A DNA stretch of 64,000 nucleotides, taken from NCBI RefSeq assembly GCF_025960875.1, contig NZ_JAODLR010000001.1:310001-374000 (forward strand), read 5' to 3'. The notes under the pieces were generated by a model. It was given only the letters and a program-made list of their open reading frames with translations, had not been told where the DNA came from and searched no databases. Positions 1 to 13,988 of this stretch are shown in pieces (within the stretch, counting starts at the first letter, position 1; every line of letters starts with the position of its first letter). The position numbers and the translations under genes are program-made. The DNA comes from Crystallibacter permensis. GTDB taxonomy: Bacteria; Actinomycetota; Actinomycetes; Actinomycetales; Micrococcaceae.

Positions 1-296
1 AAGACGAGATGCATGAGGACATCGATATCTCCGTCCACCTTGCCGAGCATGCACTTCGCATCCTGTACGTTCCCGAAATGATCAGCGGGATGTCCGCCCG
101 CCGGCTGGAGGACTCGCCCAAGGACTATCGGTATTACGTGACGCGGTTCGACCGGACCTACAAGAACCACAAGATTAAGCGCCGGGTGCTGAGGGTTCCC
201 ACGCTGATCTTTATGAGCGTCTACTATCCGGCGAAAATCCTGCGCAGGGTCCATCAGGCCCGCACGAAACAGATCGTCCCGCGCGGCGGAATCTGA
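1..296 (+). CDS. Glycosyltransferase family 2, C-terminal part (cut by window edge)
   Basis: The frame is open from the first bases and ends with TGA at 294-296, so only about 97 C-terminal residues are present. The first residues, DEMHEDIDIS, look like the late acidic ED motif of processive family 2 glycosyltransferases, followed by a basic tail with a possible hydrophobic stretch (LIFMSVYY). Membrane association is therefore likely. The catalytic DxD region lies outside the window, so the substrate cannot be inferred. It converges on the EamA transporter, with its stop directly abutting that gene's stop. Family assignment rests on a short motif and is moderate. Confidence 0.5.
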   Translation, partial: DEMHEDIDISVHLAEHALRILYVPEMISGMSARRLEDSPKDYRYYVTRFDRTYKNHKIKRRVLRVPTLIFMSVYYPAKILRRVHQARTKQIVPRGGI

Positions 297-1214
297 TCAC
301 TCCGGCGGCCGTGCCGAGGGCCGGACGGAGGAGGCCGAGCCCTTTCTCATACGGCGGTGAACGGAACGGTTCTGAAACAGAACGACGACGGCAAGTCCCG
401 CCATGATGAGGGCGAGGCCGAGGTAAGTACCCCAGGGCAGCGCCTCATGCAGGAACACGGCAGCCAGTATGGCAGCGCCAGGAATCTCCAGCAGGATAAT
501 CATGGAGACCACCAGAGGACTCAAGGTGGCGAGCAGGTAATTAAAGACCGTGTGGCCCATCAGCTGCGCGACAGCCGTCACGGCCAGAATGCCAATCCAC
601 GCTTCCGGTGGGAATGCCACAAGGGACTGCCCCGACACGAGGCACATCACCAGCAGAATGCCCGAACAGATCCCGTAGCACAGGGTGGTGTAGGTTCCGG
701 TCGAGAGTGTCCGGCGCACTTTGCCACCGGCGATTGTGTAAATGCCTGCCATGGCCCCGCCAACGACCGCAAGCACGTCCCCTGTAATGGCCTCGGATGA
801 AAGCTGCAGATCGAATCCCGAAATCACGACGACGCCGCCAAGGGCCAGCCCCAGGCCCACGAGTACCTGCGGAGCGCTGCGGATGCCCCGGAACAGGTTG
901 AAAACCGCGATCCAGGCCGACTGGAGGCATACTAAGGCAGTAGCAGCAGCAACGGATGTCAGCTGCAGTGCCGTGATGAAACAGGCGAAATGGAGGGCCA
1001 GCGCAAGTCCTGCGATGGCACTCCACTTCACGTCCGACGTCGTGAGTCGGCGAAATTCCTGCCGTCGCGTGAGGCCAGCGGGCACGCCCATGACTACGCC
1101 GCCGAGGAAGTTGCGCCAAAAGGCGATGGCAAGCGCGGGTGCGGCCGTCGCGGCCATGATGGGACCAGAAGCGGCGACGCCGAGGACACCCAGAGCAGCG
1201 AGGAAGAAAGTCAC
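297..1214 (-). CDS. EamA/DMT-family permease
   Basis: This is an integral membrane transporter of the drug/metabolite superfamily, probably exporting a small metabolite. About ten hydrophobic segments are visible in two similar halves, which is the usual EamA duplication; the second half contains the segment LSPLVVSMIILLEIPGAAIL typical of the family. The reading frame can be extended to 1280, but that start would lie inside the terminator of the upstream tRNA genes. The GTG at 1212-1214, preceded by GGTGAGGA, gives a normal 305-residue protein beginning MTFFLAALGVLGVAASG. The C-terminus is a short basic tail. The substrate is unknown. Confidence 0.8.
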   Translation of the reverse strand: MTFFLAALGVLGVAASGPIMAATAAPALAIAFWRNFLGGVVMGVPAGLTRRQEFRRLTTSDVKWSAIAGLALALHFACFITALQLTSVAAATALVCLQSAWIAVFNLFRGIRSAPQVLVGLGLALGGVVVISGFDLQLSSEAITGDVLAVVGGAMAGIYTIAGGKVRRTLSTGTYTTLCYGICSGILLVMCLVSGQSLVAFPPEAWIGILAVTAVAQLMGHTVFNYLLATLSPLVVSMIILLEIPGAAILAAVFLHEALPWGTYLGLALIMAGLAVVVLFQNRSVHRRMRKGSASSVRPSARPPE

Positions 1215-1280
1215 ATCCTCACCGTAAGGTGTGCAGGCGGCATACTCCCAGTTGTTCGTCGGGCAAGGGCATACATGCAA

Positions 1281-1310
1281 AAGATCCCGGTCCTAACGGA
1301 CCGGGATCTT
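1281..1310 (-). terminator. Rho-independent terminator after tRNA-Ala
   Basis: A perfect 13-bp inverted repeat (1281-1293 with 1298-1310) with a TAAC loop lies just after the 3' end of tRNA-Ala. Read on the minus strand it is followed by TTTTGC. A T-run also follows on the plus strand, so it could act in both directions. Confidence 0.85.
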
Positions 1311-1319
1311 TTTATTCGG

Positions 1320-1392
1320 TGGAGGCAAGGGGACTCGAACCCCTAACCCCCTGCTTGCAAAGCAGGTGCGCTACCAATTGCGCCATGCCCCC
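1320..1392 (-). tRNA. tRNA-Ala (anticodon TGC)
   Basis: On the minus strand the gene starts GGGGGCATGG and folds into a full cloverleaf. The acceptor arm GGGGGCA pairs with TGCCTCC, the anticodon loop CTTTGCAAG carries TGC, and the T-loop TTCGAGT is present. The 73-nt gene ends at the discriminator A and CCA is not encoded. It is followed by a strong hairpin terminator. Confidence 0.95.
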
Positions 1393-1431
1393 GAAAGGAA
1401 CCTCACCAGTATAACCTAGCTGGCTTTGGAG

Positions 1432-1548
1432 CTAATCAACCTTATCGGTCGACTTGCTCCACGCGGACTTCTCCGCTTCGGATTCCTGCCACTTCTTGTA
1501 GACGACCGCACCTGCGACTGCAGCTGCCAGAACCAGCAACTTCTTCAC
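1432..1548 (-). CDS. DLW-39 family small protein
   Basis: This 38-residue ORF lies between the two tRNA genes. It begins MKKLLVLAAAVAGAVVYKKW and ends with a charged tail (WSKSTDKVD). It matches the short actinobacterial DLW-39 family usually found downstream of gyrA: a single hydrophobic helix, then a conserved Trp and acidic/basic residues. The start is taken at GTG 1546-1548 because GGAGG sits six bases upstream. The in-frame ATG at 1558-1560 would place that GGAGG inside the gene. The function of the family is unknown; one membrane anchor facing the cytoplasm is the simplest reading. Confidence 0.8.
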   Translation of the reverse strand: MKKLLVLAAAVAGAVVYKKWQESEAEKSAWSKSTDKVD

Positions 1549-1579
1549 AGCGTCCTCCATAAGTCGGAACAGTTTTCCG

Positions 1580-1653
1580 TGGGCGTACCAGGACTTGAAC
1601 CTGGGACCTCTTCGTTATCAGCGAAGCGCTCTAACCGCCTGAGCTATACGCCC
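1580..1653 (-). tRNA. tRNA-Ile (anticodon GAT)
   Basis: The minus strand reads GGGCGTATAGCTCAGGCGGT with acceptor GGGCGTA pairing with TACGCCC, anticodon loop CTGATAAC (GAT), and the T-arm loop TTCAAGT. It is 74 nt and CCA is not encoded. It lies downstream of the gyrase operon, as is common in actinobacteria. Confidence 0.95.
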
Positions 1654-1752
1654 CCTTGCCCCGTCGGGCCGAAATATGACTTTACAGCACATCCCGACGC
1701 AACTCCAAATCGGCCCGCAGCGTGCCTGCGGGACGCGTCTGCTGATGCAGAA

Positions 1753-1793
1753 AACCCTCCTCCACCGACGGATATCCGTGGTGAAGGAGGGTT
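1753..1793 (-). terminator. Terminator of the gyrB-gyrA-DUF3566 operon
   Basis: A long stem (1753-1766 with 1780-1793, one mismatch) encloses an inner palindrome CGGATATCCG. On the minus strand it is followed by TTTTC. It lies 15 bases beyond the DUF3566 stop codon. Confidence 0.85.
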
Positions 1794-1807
1794 GTTCGGT
1801 ACTGGTC

Positions 1808-2397
1808 TCAGTCGTCGGTGAGGGTAACGCCGATGCCGCCGACCAAGGTGGCAGAGATGTTGTAGAGCACGGCCGAAAGCATCGCCAGCGCCGTCAGGAG
1901 TACGACGTTGACTACCGCGATGATGGTCGCGAATGACGCCACCTGGCCCAGCGAAGCATAGGCCCGCAGGTCGAAAGCTCCGCCCTCGCTGCCAGCGATT
2001 TCCGTCAGCAGGTCATTGACGCGGTCGAAGATGCCGGTGATATCCAGCGTGGTCCACAAAACGATGGACGCAACAACTGTCACGATGCCCAGCGCCACGG
2101 AGAGCAGGAATGCCATCTTCAGTACCGACCAGGGGTCCACCTTGCTGACTAGCAGGCGCGCGCGACGGGCCTTGGCCTTCGGTGCCGGACGGACCAGTCC
2201 TGGACGTGATGCCTGGCCCGCCGGACGCGTGCCAGCGGGACGCGCGCCGGAACTTCCGCCAGAGCGTGCTCCCGCCGCCGGCTTTTGCCCTGTCCCGCCC
2301 GACGGACGTTGCGATGGCTTCGCCGGAGGGTTGCGAGGAGCCCCTACGCGCGGTGCATTAGCCGGCCGGGTACCCGGCCGGGGCGTATTGGGTGTGC

Positions 2398-2401
<4 letters not shown>
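1808..2401 (-). CDS. DUF3566 membrane protein
   Basis: This 197-residue protein has a Pro/Arg/Gly-rich, probably disordered N-terminal third and a C-terminal DUF3566 domain with two membrane helices. The first helix is about residues 108-132 ([20 protein letters not shown]) and the second is near residues 160-185. The gene overlaps the gyrA stop by four bases and is almost certainly co-transcribed with gyrase. DUF3566 directly after gyrA is a constant actinobacterial arrangement. No biochemical role is established, and nothing visible suggests an enzyme. Confidence 0.85.
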
Positions 2402-5079
<2,678 letters not shown>

Positions 5080-5141
5080 CGTTGCGTTCCTTCTGTCAAA
5101 GTCATCGTGTTACCAGGGAAAGGGTTTTCGGCCGGACATCG

Positions 5142-7277
<2,136 letters not shown>

Positions 7278-7453
7278 CTAATTCTAGCGTGTCGCGGCGC
7301 CGAATTATGCATGAACAGGCCCTGGACGGGCAAGAAACTGCCTTTTCCCGCATTGAGGGGCCCTGTTATGGGTCGGTGTATAGGCGGCGGCCCTCTGAGT
7401 GCTCTACTCGGCTCCTGCGCATTTCGCAAGAGCCCGCTTCGATGCTGTGGAGT

Positions 7454-8059
7454 TTATCCGTAAGTATCGCGCGGACCGCGCCCGCTGACGGTCCGATAGC
7501 CCTTGCGCCAATTCGGCGCGGACGGAGCGAGGACCTGGATTTTGGTGACGACGCCGGGACCGAGCGCTTCATCGAAGCGTTTGATCAGCGCATGGCTCAT
7601 TAACCGCAGCTGTGTCGCCCATGCGGTGGAATCGCAGCGCACCTGGACCGTTGTGTCCTGGAAGCTCTCCGGCCGGCAATGTGCCGCAATCTCCGCCCCG
7701 ACCAACTCGTCCCAGCGGGAAATCACGGATCCAACCGCCACCGGCGAGGACCATCCGCGGTCCTGAATCAAACGGCCGAAGACCGATCCGACGCCCCTCG
7801 GATCCCGGCCGGAATCCTGTTTCGACGTTGCGCTGACAGGATGAGACGGCGGCGTACGACGGCGTGTGGCTGACCGGGTGCGAATCTCACCACGGCCTGC
7901 GGCCGCTTCACGGACCCGGTTAAGCATCGCTTTGGCGGCATCAATTTCGTCGTGATGCGTTGTCTCGGGCTGGGCGGGACCGGTCCGTGGCGCCGGCAAA
8001 TCCGCTTGGTCCCCCTGATTCTCCCTGGGTAAGGAAGCGGGGCGTTTTCCGGTTGCCAT
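7454..8059 (-). CDS. DciA-like DUF721 protein (probable helicase-loader-type)
   Basis: The 201-residue protein has a disordered, Arg/Pro-rich N-terminal half and a C-terminal DUF721 domain. Landmarks are VGSVISRWDELVGAEIAAHC and the strand containing VQVRCDSTAWATQLRL. DUF721 includes DciA, which interacts with the replicative helicase DnaB in bacteria that lack DnaC or DnaI loaders. The ATG overlaps the recF stop (TGATG), indicating translational coupling. It is followed by about 245 bp before gyrB. Its position between recF and gyrB is standard for actinobacteria. The family is clear; the loader role here is by homology. Confidence 0.85.
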   Translation of the reverse strand: MATGKRPASLPRENQGDQADLPAPRTGPAQPETTHHDEIDAAKAMLNRVREAAAGRGEIRTRSATRRRTPPSHPVSATSKQDSGRDPRGVGSVFGRLIQDRGWSSPVAVGSVISRWDELVGAEIAAHCRPESFQDTTVQVRCDSTAWATQLRLMSHALIKRFDEALGPGVVTKIQVLAPSAPNWRKGYRTVSGRGPRDTYG

Positions 8060-9240
8060 CACTGATCCACCCCTCCCGGAATGACTGTCAGCTTCTCGCC
8101 GCTGAGAGCAGCAGGGATGTCTTCCACTACTGCTGCAGTAACGATGACTTGCTCTGCACCTGCCACAATCCTGGCCAGTTTATCCCGGCGCTGGGTATCG
8201 AGTTCGGCGAAAACATCATCGAGGATCAGTACCGGGGCAGCCCCGGGAGTCTGGTCATCTTCGCGGAGCACATAGTAGGAAGCCAGCCGCAGGGACAAAG
8301 CAAGGGACCAGGTTTCCCCGTGGGATGCGTAGCCCTTGGCCGGCGTCGGGCCGAGCACGAGCTCCAGCTCGTCGCGATGCGGACCGACCAGGGAAATACC
8401 GCGCTCCACTTCCTTTTTGCGCTGAGCCCTGAATGCTTCCAGATATTTGGCAGCCAGTTCCTGAACGCTCAAGGAGCCCAAAGGGAGATCCGGCGCGGCG
8501 CCGTCGTTCTCTATTTCTCCCTCGTCCGATAGCTGCAGGTCGATTGTGGAACGATAAATGGCCGCGGCCTTTTTCGAACCGTCCGTCAAGGATGCGTAAG
8601 CGGCAGCGACATGCGGCTGCAGCAGTTCGACCAGTTCGAGCCGCGCCTTGAGCAGTGCCGCACCGGCCTGGGCCATATGTTGGTCCCAGACCTCGAGGGT
8701 TGATTCGTGCGTTGCGGTGAACCGGCCACTCGCACGCGCCGATTTCAACAACGCGTTGCGCTGCTTTAATACGCGGTCGTAGTCGCTGCGGGTGGCTGCA
8801 TGGTGGGGAACCAGGCTCGCCAGGAGTTCGTCGAGAAAACGACGCCGGTTGGATGGATCGCCCTTGACCAGCGATAAGTCTTCCGGTGCGAAAAGAACTG
8901 TCCGAAGGATGCCCAATACGTCGCGGGCACGGACGGGGTTCGCGCGGTTGATTCGGACCCGGTTGGCCTTGCCGGGGTTGATTTCCAGTTCCAGGGAGGT
9001 GGACTGGCCGCCGCGGGCAATCCTGGCACGTACGAGGGCCCGATCCGCGCCGAAGCGGATAAGCGGGGCATCCGTGCTGACGCGGTGCGAGGACAGGGAC
9101 GCCAGATAACCGATCGCTTCGACAATATTGGTTTTGCCGACGCCGTTTGGGCCCACAAATACAGTGGTTCCGGGCGTAAAAGGAATATCCAGCTGGGGAT
9201 AAGTCCGGAAATCAGTCAGGGATAAATACTCTACAAACAC
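8059..9240 (-). CDS. recF: DNA replication/repair protein RecF
   Basis: This is an SMC-like ATPase that acts with RecO and RecR at gaps and stalled forks. The Walker A motif GPNGVGKTN is near residue 30, and the Walker B region is ILDDVFAELDTQRRDKL near the C-terminus. The length of 393 residues is typical. The gene lies ten bases downstream of gnd, overlaps dciA, and shares the minus strand with dnaN and dnaA. No unusual residues were noticed. Confidence 0.97.
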   Translation of the reverse strand: MFVEYLSLTDFRTYPQLDIPFTPGTTVFVGPNGVGKTNIVEAIGYLASLSSHRVSTDAPLIRFGADRALVRARIARGGQSTSLELEINPGKANRVRINRANPVRARDVLGILRTVLFAPEDLSLVKGDPSNRRRFLDELLASLVPHHAATRSDYDRVLKQRNALLKSARASGRFTATHESTLEVWDQHMAQAGAALLKARLELVELLQPHVAAAYASLTDGSKKAAAIYRSTIDLQLSDEGEIENDGAAPDLPLGSLSVQELAAKYLEAFRAQRKKEVERGISLVGPHRDELELVLGPTPAKGYASHGETWSLALSLRLASYYVLREDDQTPGAAPVLILDDVFAELDTQRRDKLARIVAGAEQVIVTAAVVEDIPAALSGEKLTVIPGGVDQ

Positions 9241-9250
9241 CTAGCAACGG

Positions 9251-10174
9251 CTACTTCTGGTTGTCATCATGCTGTTCTCCGGCGTCGCGGACGCCGGGTG
9301 CGCGGACGGCATGTCCGCCGAACTGATTGCGGAGGGCCGCCACCATTTTCATGGCCGGGGCGTCGTCCTGCCGGGAAGCGAACCGGGCGAAGAGCGCGGC
9401 GGTAATGGCGGGTGCGGGAACGGCGTGGGCTATGGCTTCTTCCACCGTCCAGCGGCCCTCGCCCGAGTCTTCGACATAGCCGGCGATCTTACTGAGGCCG
9501 GGATCCTCTTCAAGCGCCTTGACCATGAGATCCAGCAGCCACGAACGGACCACGGTGCCTTTTTGCCAGGCGCGGAACGTTCCATGGACATCCTTGATGA
9601 TGTCCTTGGCTTCGAGCAGTTCGTAGCCTTCGGCGTAGGCCTGCATGAGTCCGTATTCGACGCCGTTGTGCACCATTTTTGCGTAGTGGCCGGCACCGAC
9701 ATCGCCCACGTGAACAAAGCTTTCTTCCCGCGGTCCCTCGGGGCGCAGTGCATCGAACAGCGGCATGGCTGCCTGCACACGGTCCGGATCTCCGCCGGCC
9801 ATCAACCCATAACCGTTGGCCAGTCCCCAGACACCGCCGGAGACGCCGACGTCGACAAACCCGACGTTCTTCTCGGCCAGCAGCGTTTCATGTTTCTGGT
9901 CCTCGGTGAACTTGGAGTTCCCGCCGTCGATCACAAGGTCTCCGGCTTCAAGCTTTCCGGCCAGATCGGTGATCACCGAGTCTGTGATTTCCCCCGCCGG
10001 AACCATAACCCAGATGATCCGTGGTGCCGGAAGGGCTGCCACCAGCGCATCGACCGATTCGACGTCCGTCCGTTCGGGATTGCGATCGTAGCCGGTTACC
10101 TCAATATCCGCGTCACGCAAGCGTTGGCGCATATTGAAGCCCATTTTCCCAAGTCCAATGAGGCCGATATGCAT
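9251..10174 (-). CDS. gnd: 6-phosphogluconate dehydrogenase, decarboxylating (short type)
   Basis: This enzyme oxidises and decarboxylates 6-phosphogluconate to ribulose 5-phosphate in the pentose phosphate pathway. The NAD(P)-binding motif GLIGLGKMGFNM is at the N-terminus. The substrate motif GVSGGVWGLANGYGLMAGG and the catalytic Lys region (HYAKMVHNGVEYG) are present. At 307 residues it is the short class rather than the roughly 470-residue class. ATG at 10172-10174 is chosen because AAGAG lies eight bases upstream; a GTG nine bases further up is possible. Insertion between dnaN and recF is typical of actinobacteria. Confidence 0.93.
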   Translation of the reverse strand: MHIGLIGLGKMGFNMRQRLRDADIEVTGYDRNPERTDVESVDALVAALPAPRIIWVMVPAGEITDSVITDLAGKLEAGDLVIDGGNSKFTEDQKHETLLAEKNVGFVDVGVSGGVWGLANGYGLMAGGDPDRVQAAMPLFDALRPEGPREESFVHVGDVGAGHYAKMVHNGVEYGLMQAYAEGYELLEAKDIIKDVHGTFRAWQKGTVVRSWLLDLMVKALEEDPGLSKIAGYVEDSGEGRWTVEEAIAHAVPAPAITAALFARFASRQDDAPAMKMVAALRNQFGGHAVRAPGVRDAGEQHDDNQK

Positions 10175-10247
10175 AACGATCACTCTTTCCCGGTTGTGAT
10201 TGAGACTGGTGGCGCGGGTCTGAACTGAGGTTCTTGCTGCTTTCGGC

Positions 10248-11372
10248 CTATTGGTTCGGCAACCGCACCGGCATCAGCAGGTAGCGGTAGTCTTCCTTGT
10301 CATCGCCTTCGAGGTCGTCCTGGGCAGACATGACCGCCGGCTTTGGCGGAGTTGTGAAGGAGAAACGGACGAACTTGCTGCTGAAGGCATTAAGGCCTTC
10401 CGACAGGTAGTGCGGGTTGAAAGCAACCGTAATTTCGTCACCGGACAAGCCTGCTTCGATTGCCTCCGATGCCTGGGCATCTTCGCCCGTGCCTGCATCC
10501 AGCGAAAGCTGCCCGTCGGTGAAGGCCAGGCGTACGGGAGTATTGCGCTCGGCAACCAAGGACACGCGGCGTACCGCCTCAACGAGCACCGAGGTTTCGA
10601 CCGTTGCGTGGATGGGTGTGTTCTCGGGGAACAATGAACGGATCTTGGGGTAATCGCCGTCGACCAGCAGCGAAGTGGTGCGGCGACCGCCGCTTTCAAA
10701 GCCAATGAGCTCGCTGTTGTCCGAAAGCGCGATGCTCAGATCGCCGGAACCACCGAGTGTTTTGGCAACTTCGTTCAAAGTCTTTGCCTTGACCAGTGCG
10801 CTGGTGGAGATACCGGGTGTGGTTGGACGCCAGGCAACCTCGCGCAGCGCCAAACGGTACCGGTCGGTGGAGAGCAATGTGATGAGATCGTCTTCAATCT
10901 CCATGCGGACACCGGTCAAGATCGGCAGAGTGTCGTCCCGACTCGCCGCGATGATCACCTGGCTGACCGCTTCCGCGAAAGCCTCTCCATCAACAACACC
11001 GCTGATATCCGGCAGGGCAGGCAGTTCGGGGTAGTCGCCGACCGGCATGGTTGCCAGGTTGAACCGGCTACTGCGGCAGGTCAGGGTCACCTTCGTGCCA
11101 TCGGTGGAGACATCAACCGGGGCCGAGGGGAGGCTCCGGGAAATGTCCGCGAGGAGGCGGCCGGAAACGAGGATGGTACCTTCTTCGGTTACCTCCGCCG
11201 GAATCTGAAGACGGGCGGATATCTCGTAGTCGAAGCTGGCGATGCTGACCATGCCGGCTTCGGCTTTGATAAGCAGGCCGGACAGTACGGGAACAGGAGG
11301 TCTCGGTGACAGCGAGCGGGCTGTCCAGGTAACGGCCTCGGCCAGGACATCCCGATCAACTCTGAACTTCAC
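10248..11372 (-). CDS. dnaN: DNA polymerase III sliding clamp (beta subunit)
   Basis: This 374-residue beta clamp tethers DNA polymerase III to DNA. Three repeats of the clamp fold are visible, and the C-terminus ends YRYLLMPVRLPNQ, the conserved M-P-[VM]-R end that forms the partner-binding pocket. It lies downstream of dnaA across an intergenic region rich in DnaA boxes. The upstream half of that region therefore serves both replication initiation and dnaN transcription. Confidence 0.97.
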   Translation of the reverse strand: MKFRVDRDVLAEAVTWTARSLSPRPPVPVLSGLLIKAEAGMVSIASFDYEISARLQIPAEVTEEGTILVSGRLLADISRSLPSAPVDVSTDGTKVTLTCRSSRFNLATMPVGDYPELPALPDISGVVDGEAFAEAVSQVIIAASRDDTLPILTGVRMEIEDDLITLLSTDRYRLALREVAWRPTTPGISTSALVKAKTLNEVAKTLGGSGDLSIALSDNSELIGFESGGRRTTSLLVDGDYPKIRSLFPENTPIHATVETSVLVEAVRRVSLVAERNTPVRLAFTDGQLSLDAGTGEDAQASEAIEAGLSGDEITVAFNPHYLSEGLNAFSSKFVRFSFTTPPKPAVMSAQDDLEGDDKEDYRYLLMPVRLPNQ

Positions 11373-11580
11373 TGAAGTGTGCCGCCTTTCACAACGTACA
11401 TGCCGGGGAATGCCAGTGGTTACAACTCTGCCGCTCTTCCCGGCAGAAAGAACCGGCGGCTGCTGTTGACCAATGACAACAATTCTCTGTGCAAGCTTAG
11501 CCGCCAGACAGGCATTCTCACACCGGAGGGTGATTTCGGTGGATTAGGGGATCAGGCATCCGTGAGCTGGGATCGGAAGG

Positions 11581-11840
11581 GTCAAATGTTATTTGGAAAA
11601 GCCTGAATAAATGGGATTCGTAGTGTTAATAACGTCTGTGGATACTGTGGATAACTCGGTCTGGCCCCGGGTGCTGGCCAAATTGTCCTGTTCACAAGAT
11701 GTGCAGTTCTTCCGTTGGTGCCTGTGAGGTCGTGTGGACAAGAATCCTTGTGATTATTGGGATCCACAGGGGACAGGGTAGTTATCCTCTGGTGAAGCGT
11801 GGTTCTCCACTTAACCATCCACAGCTTTATCCACACCTGT
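11581..11840 (-). other. oriC: Probable chromosomal origin (oriC) between dnaA and dnaN
   Basis: Perfect DnaA boxes are seen at 11646-11654 (TGTGGATAA), 11733-11741 (TGTGGACAA) and 11827-11835 (TTATCCACA). Near matches are at 11637-11645 (TGTGGATAC), 11760-11768 and 11815-11823. An AT-rich stretch at 11581-11635 next to the first boxes is a candidate unwinding element. The dnaA-dnaN spacer is the established oriC location in Streptomyces and Mycobacterium. The rest of the 11373-11929 spacer shows no gene. Confidence 0.75.
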
Positions 11841-11929
11841 TAATCTCGGACGGTCCGGAGAGCCTGAAAGAAAAGCTTCAGAAAATTGCCAAGAGTGCGA
11901 AAGGTACCCGGGGAGTGGACTTTATGGTG

Positions 11930-13348
11930 TTAGTTCTCGCGCTGCTGCTGCTTGATGAGGTTGGTCAGCTCGGTTACCTGGTTGTAGATGGCGCGCCGTT
12001 CAGCCATCAGTTCCCGGATCTTTCGATCCGCATGGATGACGGTTGTGTGATCTCGGCCACCCAGTTCCTGACCGATCTTCGGCAGTGACATATCCGTCAG
12101 CTCCCGGCACAAGTACATGGCGATCTGTCTGGCGGTCACGAGTGTGCGGGTCCTCGACTTACTGCACAACTCCTCAAGACTGAGTTTGAAGTAGGCCGCC
12201 GTCTGACCCAGGATCGTGGTCGATGTGATCTCTTGTGCCCCGTCGTCGGTAATCAGATCCTTGAGGACGATCTCCGCCAGGGCCATGTCCACGGCCTGGC
12301 GGTTCAGACTTGCGAAGGCAGTGACACGGATCAGCGCGCCTTCGAGTTCGCGGATGTTGGTAGAGATTTTGGACGCGATGTACTCAAGCACCTCATCCGG
12401 GACGGAAAGGCCCTCGCTGATGGCCTTCTTGCGCAGAATTGCGATCCGGGTTTCCAACTCGGGAGGCTGGATGTCGGTCAGCAGGCCCCACTCGAAACGT
12501 GAGCGCATCCGTTCCTCGAACCCGGAAAGCTGCTTCGGCGGAAGATCCGAGGTGATGACCACCTGTTTGTTGTGGTTGTGCAGCGCGTTGAAAGTGTGGA
12601 AGAACTCTTCCTGAGTTGCATCCTTGTTGGCAAGGAACTGGATGTCGTCGATGAGGAGAATGTCCACGTTCCGGTACAACTGTTTGAAGCTTGCGCCTTC
12701 ATCGTCCCGAATGGAGTTGATGAAGTCGTTCGTGAACTCTTCGGAATTTACATAGCGAACGCGGATCCCATTGTAGAGGTGCCGGGCATAATGGCCGATC
12801 GCGTGGAGCAGGTGGGTTTTGCCCAGCCCTGAATCACCGTAGATGAAGAGCGGGTTGTAGGCCTTGGCGGGAGCTTCGGCTACGGCCACGGCAGCTGCAT
12901 GTGCAAAACGATTCGATGAACCGATGACAAAGGTGTCGAAAATGTACTTCGGATTGAGCCGGCCGAATTCATGCGAGGTACTCGGCGGAGTGGGCTGCGC
13001 ACGAACTTCGTCACCGGCGGTGCTGACCGGCGACGGGGCAGCTTCCGGTTCGGGTTCGGGTTCCGACTCGGTGACCATGTCGGTATCCACAGAGAATGCA
13101 CAGAGAATCTCGTCCTGGAAGACATCGCGGAGGGCATCCTGCAACGGCTCCTTGAGCTGCTGGGATTGGAAGACTTCCCTGGTGAGCTCATTGGGAACAG
13201 CTACCAACAGCGTGGTTCCAATCAAGCCCTTGGCCTGGGCGAGGACTACGAAACCTCGCTGCCTGGGACTGACTCTGTCGTCCCGTTCCAAGGTGCGAAC
13301 CACCTTACGCCAGGAGCTTCCGACGTCGTTTATTTGGTCCGTATCCAC
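11930..13348 (-). CDS. dnaA: Chromosomal replication initiator DnaA
   Basis: DnaA binds DnaA boxes and melts the origin. The 472-residue protein has an N-terminal interaction domain, an acidic/Pro linker near residues 90-130, and an AAA+ domain with Walker [10 protein letters not shown] and Walker [10 protein letters not shown]. The C-terminal DNA-binding helix-turn-helix carries the signature [15 protein letters not shown]. The frame stays open upstream to 14164, but that stretch is antisense to rpmH and rnpA. GTG at 13346-13348 has GAGGGG six bases upstream and gives the normal N-terminus ([13 protein letters not shown]). DnaA boxes on both sides suggest autoregulation. Confidence 0.97.
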   Translation of the reverse strand: MDTDQINDVGSSWRKVVRTLERDDRVSPRQRGFVVLAQAKGLIGTTLLVAVPNELTREVFQSQQLKEPLQDALRDVFQDEILCAFSVDTDMVTESEPEPEPEAAPSPVSTAGDEVRAQPTPPSTSHEFGRLNPKYIFDTFVIGSSNRFAHAAAVAVAEAPAKAYNPLFIYGDSGLGKTHLLHAIGHYARHLYNGIRVRYVNSEEFTNDFINSIRDDEGASFKQLYRNVDILLIDDIQFLANKDATQEEFFHTFNALHNHNKQVVITSDLPPKQLSGFEERMRSRFEWGLLTDIQPPELETRIAILRKKAISEGLSVPDEVLEYIASKISTNIRELEGALIRVTAFASLNRQAVDMALAEIVLKDLITDDGAQEITSTTILGQTAAYFKLSLEELCSKSRTRTLVTARQIAMYLCRELTDMSLPKIGQELGGRDHTTVIHADRKIRELMAERRAIYNQVTELTNLIKQQQREN

Positions 13349-13413
13349 CGAAAACCCCTCAAATAGCAGTAATGCAAATTCCTCCACTTCCCGTTTTACC
13401 GGATCCAGGACCT

Positions 13414-13571
13414 TCATCCACAGAGTTATACACAGACGTGGATAAAGTGCTCTTGCCAAGAGTAGATGATGATTCTGGTAGAAGATAGCTGGAAAGTGGC
13501 CTGAGTGAACTAATGCGTTCGGCGACGGCGAAAGCGGTCGGCAGGAGGTTGTCCACAGGTGTTTATCCACA
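13414..13571. promoter_or_regulatory. DnaA-box cluster upstream of dnaA
   Basis: The 13349-13776 spacer between dnaA and rpmH holds perfect boxes at 13549-13557 (TTGTCCACA) and 13563-13571 (TTATCCACA). Weaker ones are at 13414-13422 (TCATCCACA), 13426-13434 (TTATACACA) and 13437-13445 (CGTGGATAA). They lie where the divergent dnaA and rpmH promoters must be. They could control dnaA or form a second part of the origin. Confidence 0.7.
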
Positions 13572-13776
13572 CCGGTGGATATCAACGGCGCGGTGCTGGT
13601 TTGACGGAACGCCGTTCGAACCCCTACCGTTATGTAGTCCTTCGTGTCTGCTTTGTGCATACCCCCATGCCTTTTGTGAGGTTGCCAGAGCAGATGCCCA
13701 ATAGAGCGTCCGCCTGTTACTTCCCCTTGTTGCAACGGGCTGAGGCGCATCTGTCGATCGTCTTGGAGTAACCACC

Positions 13777-13914
13777 GTGAGCAAGCGGACTTTTCAGCCG
13801 AATAACCGCCGTCGTGCCAAGAAGCACGGCTTCCGCCTTCGCATGCGTACCCGCGCCGGCCGTGCCATCCTGGCAGCGCGCCGCGGCAAGGGCCGTACCG
13901 AACTGTCGGCCTAA
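13777..13914 (+). CDS. rpmH: 50S ribosomal protein L34
   Basis: This 45-residue basic protein of the large ribosomal subunit reads [20 protein letters not shown] at its start, followed by the invariant [19 protein letters not shown] region and ELSA. The GTG start at 13777 is preceded by GGAG. It is the first gene of the plus-strand operon rpmH-rnpA-yidD-yidC-khpB-rsmG, diverging from dnaA. Length and sequence are typical. Confidence 0.97.
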   Translation: MSKRTFQPNNRRRAKKHGFRLRMRTRAGRAILAARRGKGRTELSA

Positions 13915-13988
13915 CCAACTGCCGTTTGTCGAATCCGGCTGCTTTGTCTTTCAGCAGCCGCACACCGGAGTAGGCAGCTTTCATTATC

